From positions 1,442,401-1,506,400 of the forward strand of contig OY755175.1 of the NCBI GenBank assembly GCA_963576735.1: a stretch of DNA of 64,000 nucleotides, in the 5' to 3' direction. Shown here piece after piece: positions 1 to 10,756 of the stretch. Source of the stretch: Bedellia somnulentella. Its lineage: Eukaryota; Arthropoda; Insecta; Lepidoptera; Bedelliidae. Position numbers and translations under genes: made by a program. The notes under the pieces were generated by a model. That model did no database searches. It saw nothing but the letters and a program-made list of their open reading frames with translations, and was not told the origin of the DNA. Position 1 is the stretch's first letter, and each line of letters opens with the position of its first letter.

Positions 1-240
1 ACATAAATTGGCGCTTCATCTCGGGTGTTTGTTGGTTTTGCTGCAGTTGATGCGCAGCCCTTCTTTTGCAACTGCATAGCCCAACAATCACTTAAAAAGC
101 CTAAATGTCCTTTATATCCTTTACATCACCCGCGGGAATATAAATATAAAAAACAAGAAGTTGTTTTGGTATTTTGGATGTAAAATGGATGCAAAAAATT
201 TAGTCCACACGGACATAGACGCGGGCAAAAAGCTAGTATT
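1..240 (+). repeat. Dispersed lepidopteran repeat, end containing cgcgggcaaaaagctagt
   Basis: The stretch ends in a segment (about 100-240) that recurs at 42,415-42,550, sharing 'cacttaaaaagcct', 'gttttggtattt' and 'cacggacata.. cgcgggcaaaaa'. The motif gtccac-cggac-cgcgggcaaa-gctagt is a common interspersed repeat end in moth and butterfly genomes. No coding potential is visible. The family (a Helitron or other non-autonomous element) was not resolved. Confidence 0.5.
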
Positions 241-347
241 ATATTAAATAAACCTATGATTTTTGCTATTTTATTAATAAAGTGCAAAATTTAATGTTTT
301 TGAAATAACATTGAAGGTCAAAGGTAACCATGGCTTTGTTTCATTTA

Positions 348-592
348 ATTTCAAGAAAATATTGTTCAAAAACATAATATCTTGAAATGGTTTTGTAATC
401 AGCTCACTTTTGTAAAACTTTGCATACCCAATTCGGCAATTACAATAACATACACAATTTGACACATATGTTAAATAGATGGAATTATTGACAGTCAATT
501 CGGTATGCAAAGTTTTACTAAAGTGATGCTGATTACAAAACCATTTCGAGATATTATGGTTATAAACAATATTTTCTTAAAATTATATCAAT
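348..592. repeat. Imperfect inverted repeat, about 85-bp arms
   Basis: The left arm (348-432) and right arm (502-592) are inverted copies with a few differences. Shared blocks include gaaatggttttgtaatcag and aaaactttgcatacc. The spacer is about 70 bp. It looks like a small foldback element or part of a MITE. The short open frame across it is an artefact of the repeat. Confidence 0.6.
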
Positions 593-613
593 TGAAGCTA
601 ATATGACTGTTAT

Positions 614-1550
614 TTTATCAAAAAAGCGGCCAAGAGCGAGATGGACTCGCTAATGAAGGGTTCCGTAGCAGCACTAGCAGCAGGTAGGTAACATAGTAAT
701 ATACAAGTTTTTGTAGTTCGTTGTAAGTTTGATTGACGTGTTATCTACTATATAAATATAAGTCGGGTTTTCCTTCCTGACGCACGAACCGATTTCCACG
801 GGTTTGCATTCGTTGGAAAGGTCTCGGGCTCCGTGAGGTTTATAGCACAGAAAATTCAGGAAAAAATCCCGAAAAAAAATTTTGATGACTGAGCCACGCT
901 CTGAGCGCAGAGCAAATTAAAATGTTATTTACTTATCACTGATTTACTATAAGAAAACAATAGTTCACGTTTTATGCGTAAGGCCTGTGATAGTAAAATT
1001 ATTGTTATATATTTCAGTGAAATTAATAAATTAGGTAAGTAATTTGATTTATGACGTTTAAAAATAGAACTACTGGCTAGATCTCATTCAAACCAATTTT
1101 CGTTAGTAGTTTGTATAGTAATACACATCATATATTTTTTTCAGTTTTATCATGCCCATATTTTAGAAGTTACGGGGGGGGGGACACACATTTTACCACT
1201 TTGGAAAAGTCTCTCGCGCAAACTATTTAGTTTTGAAAAAAATGATATAAGAAACCTCAACATCATTTTCAAATACCTTTTGATAGATACCCCACACGAA
1301 TAGATTTGATGAAAAAAAAAATTTGAGTTCAGTTCTATGTATGGGGAACCCTAAAAATTTTGGCTTTTTTTCAGATTTTATTTTAAAATCTTAATGCGGT
1401 TTACAGAATACATCTACCCACCAATTTTCAATAATGTAGTTCTTATAGTTTCGGAATAAACTGTGACATACGGACGGACAGATGGACGGACAGACATGAC
1501 GAATCTATAAGGGTCCCGTTTTTGCCATTTTGCTACGGAACCCTAAAAAC
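614..1550. mobile_element. Non-coding interspersed element with TIR-like ends
   Basis: The left end carries a gcgaga-ggactcgctaatgaa segment followed by gggttccgtagca (658-670). The right end carries an acggacagacagacatgacgaat-type segment followed by tgctacggaaccct (1531-1544), the inverse of the left motif. This block is a frequent non-autonomous repeat in Lepidoptera. The interior is AT-rich with a G-run near 1173 and has no open frame of note. Exact ends are uncertain. Confidence 0.5.
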
Positions 1551-1605
1551 TGTAACAGTGTTTGACCTTCAATGTGGTTTCAAAGACATACGGTTTTGCA
1601 GTTTA

Positions 1606-2576
1606 TTAACTCTTAAACCCTACCCGGGGGTCCAGTAAACCCCAGCGTTTGATTTAACTAAAATATTTTTGCGGAAACAAAACGCACGGTCATGTGACTC
1701 AAGCTATTCCTCGTTAACACCGTCAGCCATCTTGTCGCCAGTAGTGCGTTTGCATTCGTGCACTGAGAACGTAATTATTGCTATTTTGGGGTTTGTCAGA
1801 CCCCAGGGTAGGAATAGTGTAATATTAATAGTATTTCTCCAGCTGGTTGTACACAATTATATACTGTTTTAGTGGATCAAAAATTAATTAGGTAATTTTA
1901 ATTTATCGTTTTTTGTTACTAAATAGTAATAATAATAGTATTTTTTATACTTTGAATAGACAAAACGCCACTTGAAACGGTTTTTTGGCGGTTTCATTTA
2001 TGATGGTTGGTGTGTGTCCAGGAGAACAAAAAGATGGCCAATGGCAATTTTTTTTGGTCTTATGAATATAGTGGGAGTTAATTCATTTGTACTTTTAAAA
2101 ATGGCCACAAGAAAAGAAATGAAAAGACGTGTTTTCCTAAAGAAACTGGCCATGGACTTGATCACCCCCCAAATGGAAGAAAGAATAACATGCCCTACTT
2201 TGCCCACCAATCTTCAAGAGCTCCTAAGAGGAATCTTAAAAAAGAAGCGTCCATTGGACGACCCTACTCCTGCTCCCGCTGCAAAAAAAAGGTGTGCTGT
2301 CTGCCCAAGGGGGAAGGACCGTAAGACCAAGGTTTACTGTGGCATGTGCCAAAAACCTATATGCGGAGAACACACCATGCCCAGATGTAATGAATGTGTC
2401 ACCAAAAAAAAATAAATATTTGTTTGTAATATTTGTTTAGTTTGCTTTCTTAATAAATAATACTTTTATTAAATTTGTGTTTTATTCATTCAGTATTAAT
2501 GAGTTAATATTGGGGTCCACAAAACCCCTGGGTAGGAATAATGTTTCTCCTGGGATGGGTAGGGTTCAAGGGTTAA
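1606..2576 (+). mobile_element. piggyBac-like element, internally deleted, flanked by TTAA
   Basis: TTAA lies at 1606-1609 and 2573-2576, the target site of piggyBac transposons. The ends are inverted: CTCTTAAACCCTACCC on the left against the complement of the right end, CCCTTGAACCCTACCC. Further in, a second inverted pair carries tacccgggggtcc and its counterpart near 2515-2535. At about 970 bp the copy is far shorter than an autonomous piggyBac. It keeps only the transposase C-terminus, so it must have been mobilised in trans. Confidence 0.8.
1972..2415 (+). pseudogene. piggyBac transposase C-terminal remnant with cysteine-rich domain
   Basis: The frame has SRRTKRWPMAIFFGLMNIVG near residues 17-36, matching the conserved tail of the piggyBac DDE region (R-K-RWP-.-FF.-.-N). 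It ends in a Cys-rich domain with spacing C-V-C, YC-x2-C, C-x2-H and C-x2-C within the last 45 residues, the typical C-terminal zinc-binding domain of PGBD transposases. The catalytic core with the three aspartates is absent. The first about 15 residues before the homologous part are probably not native. The copy sits inside the TTAA-flanked element and cannot be active. Confidence 0.8.
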
Positions 2577-2802
2577 TAAAATATTGAAAATCATAGGTTT
2601 GTTCAGTATAATATCGTAATAATTTCATTTGCAATCACAAATTCGTGATATTTTTTGCAATCAGCTACATTTTTATAAAACATTTCGCTTCATTTGCATG
2701 TCGGTACGTGATTTTATCGATTGATGACGTCATTAAGTACAAAAGTTGAACAATTTTTAAAAAATCATAACTTTGCAATAACTCATTTTAAATGGAAAAT
2801 AT

Positions 2803-3024
2803 TCAAATCATTATTTTCGTGTTTACTATCAAATAAAAATATTTAATAAATACCAAAAAAAACTTTGCATACCGAATTGACACACATGCTGTATTCATCA
2901 TCTCTTGCAACTCTTCCACCGATGACACCAGCAGCACTTGATTGTCATCATATAAAAGGCATTTATTATTAAATCCACCCATTCTCAGTCCATAACCACT
3001 ATAACATAGCTCTCGAACAGACAT
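2803..3024 (-). pseudogene. Non-LTR reverse transcriptase fossil (YADD region)
   Basis: On the minus strand the frame reads GYGLRMGG followed about 10 residues later by CLLYDDNQVLLVSS and EELQEMMN. This matches the F/Y-A-D-D region of LINE reverse transcriptases, where CLLYADDQ..-ASS..-LQEM is usual. The catalytic YADD has become YDDN, so it is dead. Only about 60 residues are recognisable. The clade is uncertain (RTE- or R1-like). Confidence 0.5.
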
Positions 3025-3099
3025 CCATGAAAAAATTTGAGAGCCATGGAGAAGCTACACATGCCTATTGGACAATTCGAGAGACCCTGAACCAGTTCG

Positions 3100-3817
3100 T
3101 GTTTTCTCCATTTACTCTACATGCACTGGAATGCTTATAGTGAAAACAATGCTTAATGTGATTCACTAAACCAATCTTGGAGAACACCAGCCTTTTGGTA
3201 GCAAAGATTACAAGCATTCACCCGGGCTTAGTAGCACACATGTTTCAAATACTTTCCTACCACCCTATCATACACTTCTCTAAGCTTATGAAGGAGCAAT
3301 ACACCTTTTGGTACTTTCTTGTGATGCTCTTATAAGAGAAGTTTTAATGACTAAATTATGTCATCAGTTTCATTCATCACTCTTTCAATCTATACCTATG
3401 GACTTACAATTTACTAACAATACTGAGTAGGCTGTTTCCACAGTAGTTTTAAGCCTCGAGGTGTGTTCAATCACAAAGTCTTAATAGTTCAGGCTCAAAT
3501 ACCTACAAAACCCTAAAAACAGAGAGATTCAGACTAACAATTCCACAATCAGAGAAGGCAAAATAAAGTATTATTGATCATGGCTTGCTGTAGCATTGTG
3601 CAACTATCACTAAACAGCCTCCAAACTCTTAGTTATAACCCCTGGTACAACACCCACACGAAGAAATGGAGTAGAGCTTTTCTTAGGAGAGCTATACAGA
3701 ATATAAACACAATTAAATCAAAGCATCAAATAACTAGTTTTGACTTTAATCTTAAGAGCTGCCCAATTTTTTATCTAAATATGGCCATCTTAGCATACTA
3801 TAGGTAACAAAACTAAC
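3100..3817. other. No recognisable feature; downstream intron of the metallophosphoesterase-like gene
   Basis: AT-rich sequence with no convincing gene. It lies 3' of exon 2 of the minus-strand gene ending at 3818, so it is probably intron. A short open frame near 3574-3807 (plus strand) shows no recognisable domain. Confidence 0.4.
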
Positions 3818-4200
3818 CTGTCTGCATCCAATTCGTACAAGTAGTTGAGAGGCAAACCGACTTCATTATCTCCCTGTAGCTGAGGATCAGCAACAAAAAG
3901 AACCTTAGTGCAATTAACAGCATCATGAGGACAATTCATCTTCGTCCAAGAGTTCTGTCGCATTTCGTAGACGAGATACTCGTTATGATACGTAAGCACA
4001 AAAAGGCTGACGATGCAAATATAAATGAAACAGCTAAAATATAAAAAAGGTATTAATTAATCACATCCTATTAGTTCTGTTGTAGTTACGTGAAATTATG
4101 AATGATATTATATGAATACTTACACATCGTAAGACGGTCTTATACAATATAATGTCTTCATGGTTATTGTTCTTCTTTGGTTTATTCCAGGTACAAACAT
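3818..4200 (-). CDS. Probable membrane metallophosphoesterase (MPPE1/Cdc1-like), first two coding exons
   Basis: Exon 1 is 4124-4200 (start codon at 4200; an in-frame second ATG at 4161) and exon 2 is 3818-4033. Splice sites are GT at 4123 and AG before 4033, then GT after 3818. The phases agree: exon 1 ends with GT and exon 2 opens with C. The joined frame gives about 25 cytosolic residues, a hydrophobic helix (CFIYICIVSLFVL) and then CTKVLFVADPQLQGD. The VADPQ-x-G block is typical of the first metal-binding motif of Cdc1/MPPE1-type phosphoesterases, which trim ethanolamine-phosphate from GPI anchors in the ER/Golgi. The GDxxDEG motif and the rest of the enzyme are not in the window, so exon 3 should lie left of position 1. 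The family call rests on one motif plus topology; the gene structure is firmer than the name. Confidence 0.55.
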
Positions 4201-4446
4201 TTTGTTTTTAGGATAAACTTTGGAAATTTAAAAGTGGTTTAGAAGGTGCATTTCAGACAGACAATGCAATGAAGACAATACTGTAAACTGTACTGTAAGC
4301 ATAGAGTAAAGTAATACACTGGATATAGAGAGCCAACTTGCTTGATTTTAATGTCACCTAGTTTATAATGCAAACTTATCGCCATCTCGAGGCATTCCAC
4401 CCGAACTTCTGCTACAAATTAATCACCTATATATTATATATATATC

Positions 4447-5053
4447 TGTCGTGGCCATATCGTAGATTTGAACACATCGTGAAATGATCGATCATTTCAT
4501 GAAATGGTCACATTTCATGATGTGGCCAACTTAATTTGATCAGATCATAAAATCGTCAACGTTTCACGATTTTGTCACCCACGCTTGGCCAGATCGTAGA
4601 AATAGGGTAACCAATGAAATGCGATCCAAACTCTACCGTTTTTAACATATTGCTCAGGTTTTTCGTAATTAGCAAAGTATTCGAAAACCTTTTCGTTGAA
4701 AACTCTTTTGTTATTACTTTCTTCCTCGCTTAATAACAAATTATTAACTATTTTACTGCGAAAAATAACACTTTTGACAGCGGCCGCCATCTTCACTCGA
4801 AAACAAAGCGTTTTCAGCGCCTCTACCGGTAAGTAATGTAATTACTTTACGATATGGCCAAATAATCTTAACCATTTCATGAAGAGGCCGCGCGTTTAGT
4901 TGGCCATATCGAGAAACGATTTCTTATCATTGATCTGCCCAAACCACATCACGATGTGGCCAATAGACAGTTGAACATTTCATGAAATACGACCATTTCA
5001 TGAAATGATCAATCATTTCATGATGTGTTCAAATTTACGATATGGCCACGACA
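4447..5053. mobile_element. Long-TIR element, copy A (607 bp, 4-bp target duplication tatc)
   Basis: It starts TGTCGTGGCCATATCGTAG and ends with the inverse. The inverted ends run for roughly 60 bp and include nested palindromic gaaatgatcgatcatttc-like blocks. The flanks are tatc (4443-4446) and tatc (5054-5057). Two further copies lie at 48,876-51,684 and 52,754-53,360. On the minus strand a 73-codon frame (4575-4796, starting MKMAAAVKSVIF) is shared with the other copies. Confidence 0.8.
4575..4796 (-). other. Conserved small open frame inside the long-TIR element
   Basis: 73 codons beginning MKMAAAVK, then LLSEEES, FEYFANYEKPEQYVK and ending FYDLAKRG. A homologous frame of the same length is intact in copy B (49,004-49,225) and is frameshifted in copy C. 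No known domain was recognised. It may be the first exon of a lost transposase or a captured host fragment. Confidence 0.4.
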
Positions 5054-5274
5054 TATCTATAAGTATATTGCGCCTTTACTTCGATGTACTGTCTGTATGG
5101 CTAAGAATACATAATATTAACAAGAAAAAACAAAACAAACAAGTAGACACGATTCTCTACCGTTTTTCGTCATTTTCCTTATAAAAAATATTTTATGAAA
5201 TTTTACGTTTATATACTCTAATAAAGAAGAAATCATACCGCGATGTAGGAATTACCAACAGTGCCATCTATTGA

Positions 5275-5398
5275 TTAATATGCAAATTACGGCGCGCTTT
5301 TTTAATAAGTTCAGGTGGAACTGCAATAGAGGCGCTGTTAAAAATCACAAAGTGAGGATTTAAGGAAGTTTCCAGCCCCTGACTGTAAGTGTAAGTAC
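5275..5398 (+). repeat. Old repeat, inverted partner of 11,060-11,220
   Basis: The block atatgcaaattacggcgcgc near 5277, and aaagtgagga..ggaagtttccagcccc, recur on the opposite strand at 11,100-11,220. The continuation gcatagagtaaagtaatacactg appears at 7478-7500, after removal of two hAT insertions, again at 4299-4321, and inverted at 11,061-11,083. The two hAT elements at 5399 and 6134 landed inside this older repeat. Confidence 0.5.
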
Positions 5399-6055
5399 TA
5401 GAGGTGTGTAGGTCCGGATGGAGTGGTATCCCCGGAGTGGTATCACTACATTTAACGGATGGATGTACATCCAATGGCAATCGGTTACCATTCAATCGGA
5501 ATGGTATGGATTGGCGGGATTGGCATCGGCGGGCGGCACAAACGATTATGTTATTTATTACATTGCAGTAAAGTTGATTTTGGTTCTCTTATTGTTGACG
5601 TCAGGAATAGTTGATATATTTTTCTTTTGAAATATTCTAATTTTAAATAAAATAAATGAAACATTCTTACAATTTCTTTATTCAAATCAAAAGAATCAAA
5701 TTTCGTTCTTTCGATAATTGTTTGTTAAAGGCAAAAAGAAACTAACTGTTTTGTAGTCAGCGTGGCTTCTTAATAAAAATATTGTCATCATACTAATATT
5801 GATCATTGAATGTACTCTCCAATGGAGACTGATACATATATGGTTCTGCTTCCTGTGTGTCATGACTGTACTACCAGTAACCCAGCACCAGATCCCTTCC
5901 AGTTCCACCATTCCTGCATAGGTAAACATTTTTTACCGTTAACAGGACCCCGGACCCATTCCAGTGCAAAAGACTGGGGTCCTGGATGTACATCATTTGA
6001 GTCGTACATGCATCCGGATCTGCGTCTTGAAATAAACCGGACCTACACATCTCTA
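5399..6055. mobile_element. hAT-like non-autonomous element 1 (8-bp target duplication gtaagtac)
   Basis: The ends are TAGAGGTGTGTAGGTCCGG and the inverse of TAGAGATGTGTAGGTCCGG. Both are flanked directly by gtaagtac (5391-5398 and 6056-6063). An 8-bp duplication with short T/CAGAG-type ends is the hallmark of the hAT superfamily. The 657-bp copy has no transposase. Open frames inside on both strands overlap each other and show no domain. Confidence 0.8.
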
Positions 6056-6133
6056 GTAAGTACTGTGTGGGTGTTCCTGTCTGAGGACCACAGACTACAT
6101 ACACTACATAGTGCTAAGGACTGCACTGCATAG

Positions 6134-7475
6134 TAGTGTTGCCGGATAATCGATTGTGTATCGATTATTAATCGATTGTGCAAATGGGGCCCAAATAATC
6201 TAATAATCGATAGTATTACCGATACTATCGAGACAAGCGAGGCAAAATTGTTTTTGTGTCAACACCGATTTTGCGTAAAAGAGACATATAGGGTGCCACG
6301 CGCGTTATCTGTCTATAGGTAGTTGGTCTGAGATACTATCCATATAATCGATACTATCGATCTTATCGATTTAATCGTAGATTGATCGATAGTTCCATAA
6401 TAATCGATATAATCGATAGTATTTGCTGAAATCCATTATCGATTATATCAATTAATCGATTAATTTACAATTATTTTACAATTATAATCGATTAGTAGTA
6501 GAGATGAGGTCCCTCAGAAAAATTTGTAATGTTAGATTGTGTGACCGAGTGAGAAATAGTGTTATTCGTGAAAAGTGTGGTGTGAAAGATGATATTGTAA
6601 GAAAGATAGAAAAAGGAATGTTAAGATGGTTTGGGCACATAGAGAGGATGGATGATAGAAAATTGGTAAAAGGGATCTATAGAGCTAGTATGGATGGTAA
6701 TGTTAGTAGAAGACGACCATGGAGAACACACTTGGACCAAATTGAGAGTGTGCTCAAAAAGGCTGGCGTCCGAAGTATGAAGAATAAAAGAGCATGTATG
6801 AAAAGATTGATGGATGTAAACGAAGCTAGAGAGGTTTGTCAGGATCGTACGAAGTGGCGATCGATAGTCTCTGCCTACCCCAATGGGAATTAATGGCGTG
6901 AGTATATGTATGTATGTATGTATAATCGATTATATTGTCATAAGTTTAATATCTAGTAATGAATTTAATCGATATAATCGCGTGTTATAAGATGGGCTTA
7001 GTTTTATAATAGTTGTTTTAATTGTAATGTTCAATCGCGAAAGTCTTAGAATCTGGTACTTAATAACATTTAACCAATCAAGTTATGGAAAATGAATGAG
7101 TTTTCGGTATAACTTCAGATGGAAGCGTCAATTTGATACCTGAACCAATTTTCTAGCTCTTAGCATTGCGACACAGGCTGGTTCACAAAATCCACCCTCT
7201 CTCGTTTAATATCTAAGGATCATAATATTATCATTTGAGATCATCAATTCGTTAAACTATTTGCAATCAGCAACATTTTTATTTAATATTTCGATTTATT
7301 TGCATGTCGCTACGTGATTGTTGTGATCGATGACGTCGATTTTAATCGATTATATTGTCATTAGAGTAATATCTAGTAATGAATTTAATCGATATAATCG
7401 ATAATACTATCGATTATTAGATTATTTCGGGTGAACACTATCGATTAATCTATAATCGCTTATTCGGCAACACTA
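6134..7475. mobile_element. hAT-like element 2 (8-bp target duplication ctgcatag) carrying an RTE fragment
   Basis: It starts TAGTGTTGCCGGATAATCG and ends with the inverse of TAGTGTTGCCGAATAAGCG. The inverted ends continue for about 85 bp of atcgat-rich sequence. The direct flanks ctgcatag are at 6126-6133 and 7476-7483. The interior holds the 3' end of an RTE element (6504-6925), an interspersed block (7080-7220) found inverted at 42,120-42,240, and a block (6228-6340) that also surrounds the mariner at 13.2 kb. No transposase remains. Confidence 0.8.
6504..6925 (+). pseudogene. RTE-type retrotransposon: ORF2 C-terminus and 3' end
   Basis: A 129-codon frame with GMLRWFGHIERMDDRKL, then RRRPWRTHLDQI, and ending AREVCQDRTKWRSIVSAYPNGN. 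This is the conserved C-terminus of the endonuclease/reverse-transcriptase polyprotein common in insect RTE elements. The stop is followed by a short 3' end (gggaattaatggcgtgagtatatg) and a (TATG)n tail. 5'-truncated; the RT core is absent. Its 3' end matches the SINE tails elsewhere in the window. Confidence 0.75.
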
Positions 7476-7589
7476 CTGCATAGAGTAAAGTAATACACTG
7501 CTGCACTGCATGCACCACAGACAAACGTACAGACTGCCTACTTCTATCAAATTTTTTGCACCAAAAACCTTCGATTCCAAACATACCTG

Positions 7590-8568
7590 ACATTTCACTT
7601 TGTTATAAATTATTGCCATCTGGCAGGCAAATATAAAGCTCTGGATACTTGATATGGAGCCAAAATGGATAAAGCTCATTCTTCATTCTATACTACAGTC
7701 TTTTAGGTTGTTACAATGAAAAACACATTTTAATTTAATGAACGTTTTATTTTTGAGTAATAAAAGCTTCTTTTTTAGACACTTTTATAGCAGTCTTGGC
7801 TCTTTTGTAGTAAGTAACCTGCCGCTAGGCTTTCTGCTAATTATTTAAAACGAATCTTCCAGTGGATATTAAGTTCTTAATTTTTTCAAAATAACGCTTT
7901 TGCCAGCACTTAAATGTAACTGTTATACTTGGAAAAAATAAAATTGCATTGAAATTATAATATTAAGCAGTGAAATAGGATTTTTGTAGTAAATATAATT
8001 TATACAGGCTACTATTTAAATGCTTACCAAAATGGCTCTCAATAATGTATCACTTATTTTTTTATTGCAAATTTTTATTTAAGTACATATGATATATTAT
8101 TTGAATGTATAAAACGATAAACAAGTTACTTGTGTTGAGGGTAAGTAGTAATATGTTTAGTATCATAAAAAAATTTGGTGCTCATTCGTTAGTTTTTTGC
8201 CTCAGATAAATCACTAAAATGGAGGCAATAATATAAAATATTGTTGACATTTAATTTACAGTAATAAAGATAATTTGATCTGCAATTAACTATAATGATG
8301 TTTACATATTTTTATAGCATGAAGGAAAATAAATATTAGCTTTATTTATGCAATAGTACACTATTTGGTTAGCATTCATTCATTCAAGATAGCATTCATC
8401 TGTTTTGGCAATTATTAAGAATTTATTGGAAGTTATTTCTTAACTTATTTGGTAGGCATTAAAACACAAGCCATTTATATTTATATCCTTATCATGTGTT
8501 ATAACATGATAAGGAGATAAATATAAATGGCTGAATGTTATTATTTCACTTAAAAATCATTAAATTAC
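7590..8568. other. AT-rich sequence with a hairpin at 8469-8532; otherwise nothing recognised
   Basis: No coding evidence or repeat family was recognised. A near-palindrome at 8469-8532 has arms of about 28 bp (agccatttatatttata and its inverse) separated by about 6 bp. It lies beside the exon-like segment starting at 8569, on the side of the donor site, so it may be intronic. Confidence 0.4.
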
Positions 8569-9553
8569 CTGAACTAATATCAGTATCTGTATTCTGTGGT
8601 GATTTTGACAAAATCTGGTTCAAAGCTTCAATATCTGCGATAGAAAAGATATCATATCAGTTATTTAACTATATGACAACCTTTTTTCCTCATGTTTTAC
8701 ATTCTTCTTAAGTGACCTTAATATACATACATAGTACAAGGGAGTTAAATTTAATTTGATTAAAGAAACAAAATAATATATTACAAGGAACTTTACCATT
8801 TGAAACTCTGCAAGTTCTGTTTGGTGATGGCTGGAAGTCATACAATAAATGTTATATCTTAAAAGTGTGACTTACACAATTATAAGTTAGAAAAGGTTCT
8901 TGCATGACATAGAGATATAACATAAAGCAGAGATAATACATCGGAGTATTAGTAAAGTCAATCTTACATAAACTATTAAAAAAATAGTAGTATGTCCAGC
9001 CAGAATTCCCATTTTAAATTAAGTTATTGATTTTTTTTTCATTTCAGCCAAGGCGAGAATCCAAATTACAATGATAACAATAGTTATCAAATTTGTAAAT
9101 AGTAAAATCAAAGTAGATAGAAAGCAAGCAAATTGAATAGTCAATTTAGAGCTCAAAATAATTATTACCTAGATTAGGGTCACATTTTACGAGAATAACT
9201 GTGGTCAGCTTGCGGAAGCATTGTATCTGAAATAAAGGAAGATATATGATAGTAACACTTTTAACAAAGCTTTTATTTTACGTTTTTACTTATTAGATCT
9301 ATTCTATTGTTAAGTGAAACTTATCAAGTTTATTTCTTACTCACCAACAACTTTGGGTGACGATGACGATGCCGTTCCTGATTTTATCTCGTCTTCCGTG
9401 AACAAAGTCGAATAAGCAGCTGCAACAAGACGATCTCGTTTCTTGATGAAACTCTTTTCAAAATGTTTTTGGTAAACAAAAACATAAGAAAGTTGCTGAG
9501 CACTTAGTACACGAATATCATTAGGATTAAGACACTTTAACCGCCTGATGTGT
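8569..9553 (-). CDS. Unrecognised gene, three exon-like segments
   Basis: The segments are 9345 to about 9553, 9169-9226 and 8569-8634, each with plausible splice signals (donors GTGAGTAAG, GTAATAAT, GTAATTT; acceptors TTTATTTCAG, TATCGCAG). The last two join cleanly: 9169-9226 is open only in the frame IQCFRKLTTVILVKCDPNL and ends in phase 1, and 8569-8634 continues with DIEALNQILSKSPQNTDTD. The upstream segment reads QQLSYVFVYQKHFEKSFIKK..LVAAAYSTLFTEDEIKSG and ends in phase 1. That does not match the phase-0 entry needed by the next segment, where phase 1 would give a stop after about 15 residues. Either the first segment belongs to another transcript, there is an indel, or a different donor is used. 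No domain is recognised. Confidence 0.35.
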
Positions 9554-9557
9554 CTGT

Positions 9558-9816
9558 CACACGCTTAATACTTACGACAGTGACCTATGTCGAAATTTTG
9601 CTGAATTGAGTTACAATATTACACAGACCTTAAAATCATGCTCAACAACATATGAATACGAGACGATAAAGACCCAAAAATTTAACCTTTTTGTGTTAAG
9701 AATACGGGTGTTTTCTCGTGCCTATGTTGTAGAGCATTCTTTTTAAGGTCTGTGTAGTATTGTAACTCAACACATCAGCATTTTGACATAGGTCACTGTA
9801 GTATTGAGCGTGCGGT
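9558..9816. mobile_element. MITE with about 75-bp imperfect inverted repeats
   Basis: Left arm and right arm share, in inverted form, CGCTYAATACT, ACAGTGACCTATGTC, GAGTTACAATA, ACACAGACCTTAAAA and ATGCTC.ACAACATA. The spacer is about 80 bp. It lies directly upstream of the exon-like segment ending near 9553. Ends are approximate and no target duplication was fixed. Confidence 0.65.
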
Positions 9817-9832
9817 AGTAGTATTAGTAGAT

Positions 9833-9887
9833 CTTTACATCTCTCTTTACATTAATATAGTATATTAATGTAAAGAGAGATGTAAAG
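9833..9887. repeat. Perfect palindrome, 27-bp arms with 1-nt spacer
   Basis: The arms are 9833-9859 and 9861-9887 (left arm begins ctttacatctctctttacat), exactly inverted around a single g at 9860. It sits just beyond the right end of the MITE at 9558-9816. Confidence 0.85.
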
Positions 9888-10023
9888 AGCGTTCTGTCGC
9901 AAGTTATTACAAACACTACACTTATACATTTTGGAGGGAGAATCCACCAAATAACAAAAAACACTGGTATGCAAAGTATTAAGTAGTATTACAAATAAAA
10001 TTACAATACAAAATACAAATTAC

Positions 10024-10748
10024 TAATGTTGTACCCAATGTGGGTTTAGCTGAATGTCGAATTCGGCCGAATGTTCGGTATAAAATATGCCGAAGCCGAA
10101 TTTCTGCCGAACTTCGTTTAAGTTTCACATGCCTTTCTGTAGATCTGTTCTATAGAAAAGGTGTTATTACTACCAATTATAACTATAAGTATGAATAAAA
10201 GGTCAAGCGTGTGAATCTTTATCTCGAAAGTGATAAAAGAAACAAAGTTAAGTGTACTTGATGTAGAAATATTATATCTCGTGGAGGCAGTGGTGGCACT
10301 AGATCTACTTCTGCGCTTTCAAATCACTAAATTATTCGTAAAAAATATAGAAGAATTTGAGTATAAGTTATTAATAATTATAGTGGGTATTGTTTTGTTA
10401 CATAAATAAAGACTTTAAATTTATATAGATTATTTAGCATTTATATTATGTTGCTTTATGTTTGATTATTTCATTAAAGTGTTTCTTTTATATTTGTTGT
10501 GTTTATTTTTCTAGGGACCAAAAACAAACACCCAAATTCGACTCACATAGCAATTATTTACATATATATTTACATTGGGTTTTGTTTTATTCTAAATTGA
10601 ATTTAATTCTACGTATCCTTTTATAATTTATCGATCCAATTTCTGTTAAATCTGCCAAATCTAACCGAAATTCGGCCAAAGTTGAATTTCGGTAAATCTG
10701 CCTAACTTCGGTAATATCAAATGTGTAACGAATGTTGGTACATCTCTA
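10024..10748. mobile_element. hAT-like element 3 (8-bp target duplication caaattac)
   Basis: The direct flanks caaattac are at 10,016-10,023 and 10,749-10,756. The ends are diverged: TAATGTTGTACCCAATG against the inverse of TAGAGATGTACCAACATTCG. Both subterminal regions are rich in ccgaattcgg-type motifs in both orientations. No transposase. Ends and motif style resemble the widespread CCGAA-rich hAT MITEs of insects. Confidence 0.7.
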
Positions 10749-10756
10749 CAAATTAC

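Noticed and set aside
8785..8830. Extra exon of the unrecognised gene
   Set aside because: Splice-like borders exist, but including it creates a stop at the junction with 8569-8634, whereas skipping it gives a clean frame.
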